A DNA stretch of 32,091 nucleotides from RGIG9041 sp045541455 (lineage in GTDB: Bacteria > Bacillota > Clostridia > Oscillospirales > QAKW01). Each line of letters starts with the position of its first letter. Positions within the stretch are counted from its first letter, which is position 1. Position numbers and translations under genes: made by a program. Below are positions 29,543 through 32,091 of the stretch, piece after piece. The notes under the pieces are model-generated. The model was not told the origin of the DNA, did not search any database, and saw only the letters and a program-made list of their open reading frames with translations. Location: the NCBI GenBank assembly GCA_045541455.1, contig JAZQJA010000020.1, positions 1-32,091 on the forward strand, read 5' to 3'.

Positions 29543-30239
29543 TTTACCTACAAAAAAAGTATCCTGCGTTTTAGTAAATAAGAATTTAAACGATAAATCA
29601 AAAAAAATAATTGAATCATTAAATATTTCTATAGTTGAATCAATTGAAATCCCAACCATTACCGACTGTACTCGTTTTCATCCCGATATGCAATTTGTAT
29701 TAATCGCAGATAAATTTGCCCTTGTGGCAAAAACTGCTTATGATTATTATAAAAATATCTTGACTGAATTTAAATTGAAATCTATTAGTGGAATTACATC
29801 GCCCTATCCCTACGATTCACCATTGAACTTTACAATAATAGGAGAACATTGTTTTGCAGCTAACCATCAGAAACATTTAATCGATAATAATTTTAATATT
29901 ATTAAAGTAAAACAGGGGTACACAAAATGCAATATTTGTGTATTAAACAAAAATTCAATAATCACATCAGACAAATCAATATGTCATAACGCCGAAAAAA
30001 ACGGTTTTAGAGCCTACTTGCTACCATGTGATGAAATTATACTAGATGGTTATAAAAACGGATTTTGGGGCGGTTGTAGTGGCTTAATTGATAAAGATAA
30101 AATCTTTTTTGACGGCAATATAGAAGAGCTTAATTGTTATAATTTGTTATGTGATATCCTTGAAAAAGAAAAAATTGAGCCTATATACAGTAGGGAAGTT
30201 TCCTTAACTGATACCGGCTCAATTATACCATTATATTAA
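29532..30239 (+). CDS. GME-fold (guanidino-modifying enzyme-like) protein, DUF6873 type
   Basis: A 235-residue protein resembling the GME fold shared by amidinotransferases and arginine deiminases. It has the TRFHPDMQF segment (about 47-55), the GYTKCNICVLNKNSIITSD repeat-like strand pair near 130-148, and GFWGGCSGLI with a cysteine near residue 178. It is shorter than active arginine deiminases, so the reaction is unknown. Translation is coupled to radA, and the stop overlaps the convergent folT stop by 3 bases. The DUF assignment is from memory of the pattern, not a search. Confidence 0.6.
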   Translation: MTPNLPTKKVSCVLVNKNLNDKSKKIIESLNISIVESIEIPTITDCTRFHPDMQFVLIADKFALVAKTAYDYYKNILTEFKLKSISGITSPYPYDSPLNFTIIGEHCFAANHQKHLIDNNFNIIKVKQGYTKCNICVLNKNSIITSDKSICHNAEKNGFRAYLLPCDEIILDGYKNGFWGGCSGLIDKDKIFFDGNIEELNCYNLLCDILEKEKIEPIYSREVSLTDTGSIIPLY

Positions 30240-30790
30240 ATTTTTTTATCCAACTTTTTAACTAGCGAAATAACCGTTACTATTAAAAAAACTTCTATTG
30301 GAAAGGCGATTGCATTTTTTATGATACGGGGAATGAAAAAACTAACAAACGGAATTCCGTATAATAATGATATTGCATAAGTATCAAACAGAGAGCTTAT
30401 AAACAACGAAATAGTAGCCTTAGAAACAATAATTCTCCATAAATTTGTTTTATTATGATATAACAATATCCCAAATATTATGCCACTTAATGCGGCGCCA
30501 ACAGTCAAAAGCGGTTGATAGGGGCCTACAGGATGTGTGACGCATTGTATAATATCAGCTGCCGCGGCAACAATGCCTGCAATGGCGGGACCGAATTTCA
30601 TAGCTATTATTGCGATAAATATAAATGTTATAGATATTTTAATATAATTAGTAGGATAAAAAGACATAATATAAGCCGATAACACCGACAAGGCAAGAAG
30701 CATTGCACAATAAGTAAGATTTTTTACATTTTTAAGTGCTTTAAAAGGCTCAAATAAATACTCTTTTACTAATTTTTTGTTAATTCCCAT
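30236..30790 (-). CDS. folT: folate ECF transporter S component (FolT-like)
   Basis: A 184-residue membrane protein with about six helices, typical of ECF S components. It has LTYCAMLLALSVLSAYIM at the first helix, MKFGPAIAGIVAAAADII and the HPVGPYQPLLTVGAALSG segment, which match FolT proteins. It should work with a shared ECF module (EcfA, EcfA', EcfT) encoded elsewhere. A tetrahydrofolate riboswitch upstream independently supports folate as the substrate. Its ribosome-binding site (complement of 30800-30806) is held in a hairpin. It is convergent with the DUF6873 gene. Confidence 0.9.
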   Translation of the reverse strand: MGINKKLVKEYLFEPFKALKNVKNLTYCAMLLALSVLSAYIMSFYPTNYIKISITFIFIAIIAMKFGPAIAGIVAAAADIIQCVTHPVGPYQPLLTVGAALSGIIFGILLYHNKTNLWRIIVSKATISLFISSLFDTYAISLLYGIPFVSFFIPRIIKNAIAFPIEVFLIVTVISLVKKLDKKI

Positions 30791-30796
30791 AATAAT

Positions 30797-30834
30797 AAAC
30801 CTCCTTATTTTCTGCTGAAATTATAAGGAGGTTT
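30797..30834 (-). promoter_or_regulatory. Shine-Dalgarno-sequestering hairpin of folT
   Basis: On the minus strand AAACCTCCTTAT and ATAAGGAGGTTT form a perfect 12-bp stem. The right arm contains the ribosome-binding site AAGGAGG, 9 bases before the folT start. No T run follows, so control is expected at translation, as in many THF riboswitches. Confidence 0.82.
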
Positions 30835-30849
30835 TATCTTTATAACTCA

Positions 30850-30947
30850 ACAGCGGGATGCAAAATCTATACCGCAAGAATATATCTTTTCGTTCTATCG
30901 ACAACTCCCCGTTCGACAGACACTTCACGCATAGATTTCTACTCTGT
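30850..30947 (-). ncRNA. tetrahydrofolate (THF) riboswitch
   Basis: On the minus strand the conserved blocks appear in order: GAGTAGA, GCGTGAAGTGT, CGAACGGGG, and finally GCATCCCGCT. P1 is ACAG/CTGT (30944-30947 with 30850-30853). P2 is AAATCTAT/ATAGATTT (30931-30938 with 30863-30870). P3 is TCTGTCGA/TCGATAGA (30913-30920 with 30894-30901). This matches the THF riboswitch class found before folT in Firmicutes. Confidence 0.9.
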
Positions 30948-30957
30948 AACTATAGGT

Positions 30958-30986
30958 ATTTTATATCTCTAACACAACTTTGTCAA
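30958..30986 (-). promoter_or_regulatory. promoter of folT
   Basis: On the minus strand a consensus TTGACA (complement of 30981-30986) and TAAAAT (complement of 30958-30963) have a 17-base spacer. The -35 overlaps the ytvI stop codon. Confidence 0.75.
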
Positions 30987-32068
30987 TAGTTAATATTCCA
31001 AATACTTATTAATCCTTTTTCTTGTAATTCCTTTACTATAATTATAATTATTGGTAATAAAAAAGCTCCAAAAATCCCCAAAATTTTCAAACCCAAAAAA
31101 ACTGCTACTATAGTTACAACAGCAGGTAAACCAATATTTTCTCCAATAACTTTTGGCTCGATTATCTGTCTCACAACCATTACAATTCCGTATATTGACA
31201 GTAAAACAATACCTTTTGTAAAATCGCCGATAACAAAACAAAATAGTCCCCAAGGTATAAGAACTGTCCCAACTCCCAAAACCGGCAATAAATCAACAAC
31301 AGATATTATAAATGCCAGAGAAATTGCAGGTTTAATATTAAAAATCAAGAATAAAACTACCAGCTCAATAAAAGTTATAAGCAAAATCACCGCATAAGAT
31401 TTAATGTACTTTTTTAATACGGACAAAACACTGCTTTTAATTTCCGTTATAACCGTTCTACTTTTACGATTAAATTGTGTTAGAATAAATTTCTTAATAT
31501 CTGTAAGAGAAGCCGAGATAAATATCGATGAAATTACCGTTATCAAAATAGTAAATAAAATGTTAGGTATTGATTTCATAAAATTAGAAAAGAAACCTAT
31601 AACCGTATTTCCTATATTGCCGTTCAATATATATGCAAAATCTATTTCTTTTACATATTCAAATAAGTTTAAAATAAGTTGTTCAATTGGTGATAATCTA
31701 CTAATTCCGTCTTTAACTATCAAACTTTCAAAATAATCAAATGTATTATCTAATATAGTTGGAACGCTAGTATAAAAGTTTTTTAATTGATCGTAAACAG
31801 TTACACTCAAAACTAATGCAACAAAAACTATTAGTGTACTAAAAAACAAAATCGAAATAATTGATGCTAATTGCCGTTTTATTTTAAACCTATAGCAAAA
31901 GAATAAAACTGACGGCTCTACAAAATATGCCACAAAAAATGCTATTATAAACGGTAATACCAACGGCAAAACATATTTAAACAGCGCATAAAACAGCACT
32001 AATATAACAATATAATATATAATATTTATAATAAAATTAATCTTTTTGTTCATAAAACTGTCATTCAT
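30983..32068 (-). CDS. ytvI: sporulation integral membrane protein YtvI (AI-2E family)
   Basis: A 361-residue polytopic protein of the AI-2E transporter-like superfamily, YtvI type. A hairpin of two helices at the N-terminus (about 13-55) is followed by a long extracytoplasmic segment. The conserved C-terminal block contains VVDLLPVLGVGTVLIPW then RQIIEPKVIGENIGLP. YtvI is expressed during sporulation in Bacilli and Clostridia; its exact function is not established. A second start (complement of 32051-32053) would remove five residues. Neither candidate has a clear ribosome-binding site in the window, so the start is uncertain. Confidence 0.85.
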   Translation of the reverse strand: MNDSFMNKKINFIINIIYYIVILVLFYALFKYVLPLVLPFIIAFFVAYFVEPSVLFFCYRFKIKRQLASIISILFFSTLIVFVALVLSVTVYDQLKNFYTSVPTILDNTFDYFESLIVKDGISRLSPIEQLILNLFEYVKEIDFAYILNGNIGNTVIGFFSNFMKSIPNILFTILITVISSIFISASLTDIKKFILTQFNRKSRTVITEIKSSVLSVLKKYIKSYAVILLITFIELVVLFLIFNIKPAISLAFIISVVDLLPVLGVGTVLIPWGLFCFVIGDFTKGIVLLSIYGIVMVVRQIIEPKVIGENIGLPAVVTIVAVFLGLKILGIFGAFLLPIIIIIVKELQEKGLISIWNINY

Positions 32069-32091
32069 AATAAAAATAGAAAATTTAAGTA

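Overview
This AT-rich window (roughly one third G+C by eye) reads as the chromosome of a spore-forming, low-GC Gram-positive bacterium of the class Clostridia. A gut Oscillospiraceae/Ruminococcaceae-like lineage is likely, but that is inference. Supporting signs are the Firmicutes L21-Prp-L27 cassette with a cleavable L27 N-terminus, the NusG domain II and Gx-transporter pair, the sporulation genes cwlD and ytvI, and a tetrahydrofolate riboswitch ahead of a folate ECF S component.

Region 1 (1-9394, all +) is one tightly packed housekeeping operon: the repeat-rich tail of an unidentified gene, nusB, a TsaD-like paralogue, xseA-xseB, ispA, dxs, tlyA, nadK, argR and recN. Most junctions are stop/start overlaps. 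Region 2 (9395-13347) has its own promoter and an L21-leader-like 5' UTR, then rplU-prp-rpmA, a terminator, obg, a NusG-II protein, a Gx-family membrane protein and a SAM methyltransferase.

Region 3 (13348-18706) holds two near-identical tRNA arrays, Asp-Phe-Cys-Ala and Asp-Phe-Cys. They bracket a sodium symporter and a TAXI-type TRAP transporter. The upstream tRNA-Phe copy carries three substitutions, including loss of the near-universal U55. Both arrays contain a terminator-like hairpin between Phe and Cys.

Region 4 (18707-22795) is accessory: single-gene units with their own promoters (an unrecognised protein, a PH-domain protein, a polysaccharide-deacetylase-like protein, a membrane zinc-ribbon protein and a membrane-anchored XRE regulator). 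Three intergenic elements here share an architecture I cannot assign to a known class. Short spacer motifs alternate with small hairpins. Each element has its own motif (ATGAAG, ACGATGT or AATATAACT), and the motif reappears as its reverse complement in the other arm, so the whole element is a large imperfect palindrome. This is the best candidate for something undescribed in the window.

Region 5 (22796-32091) holds yitT (-), a TauE-like exporter, a small zinc-ribbon protein, an AEC transporter, and an hslO-membrane protein-cwlD-radA-DUF6873 string. Convergent to these are folT, under a well-formed THF riboswitch with a Shine-Dalgarno-sequestering hairpin, and ytvI. The cwlD start lies in the loop of a perfect 18-bp hairpin.
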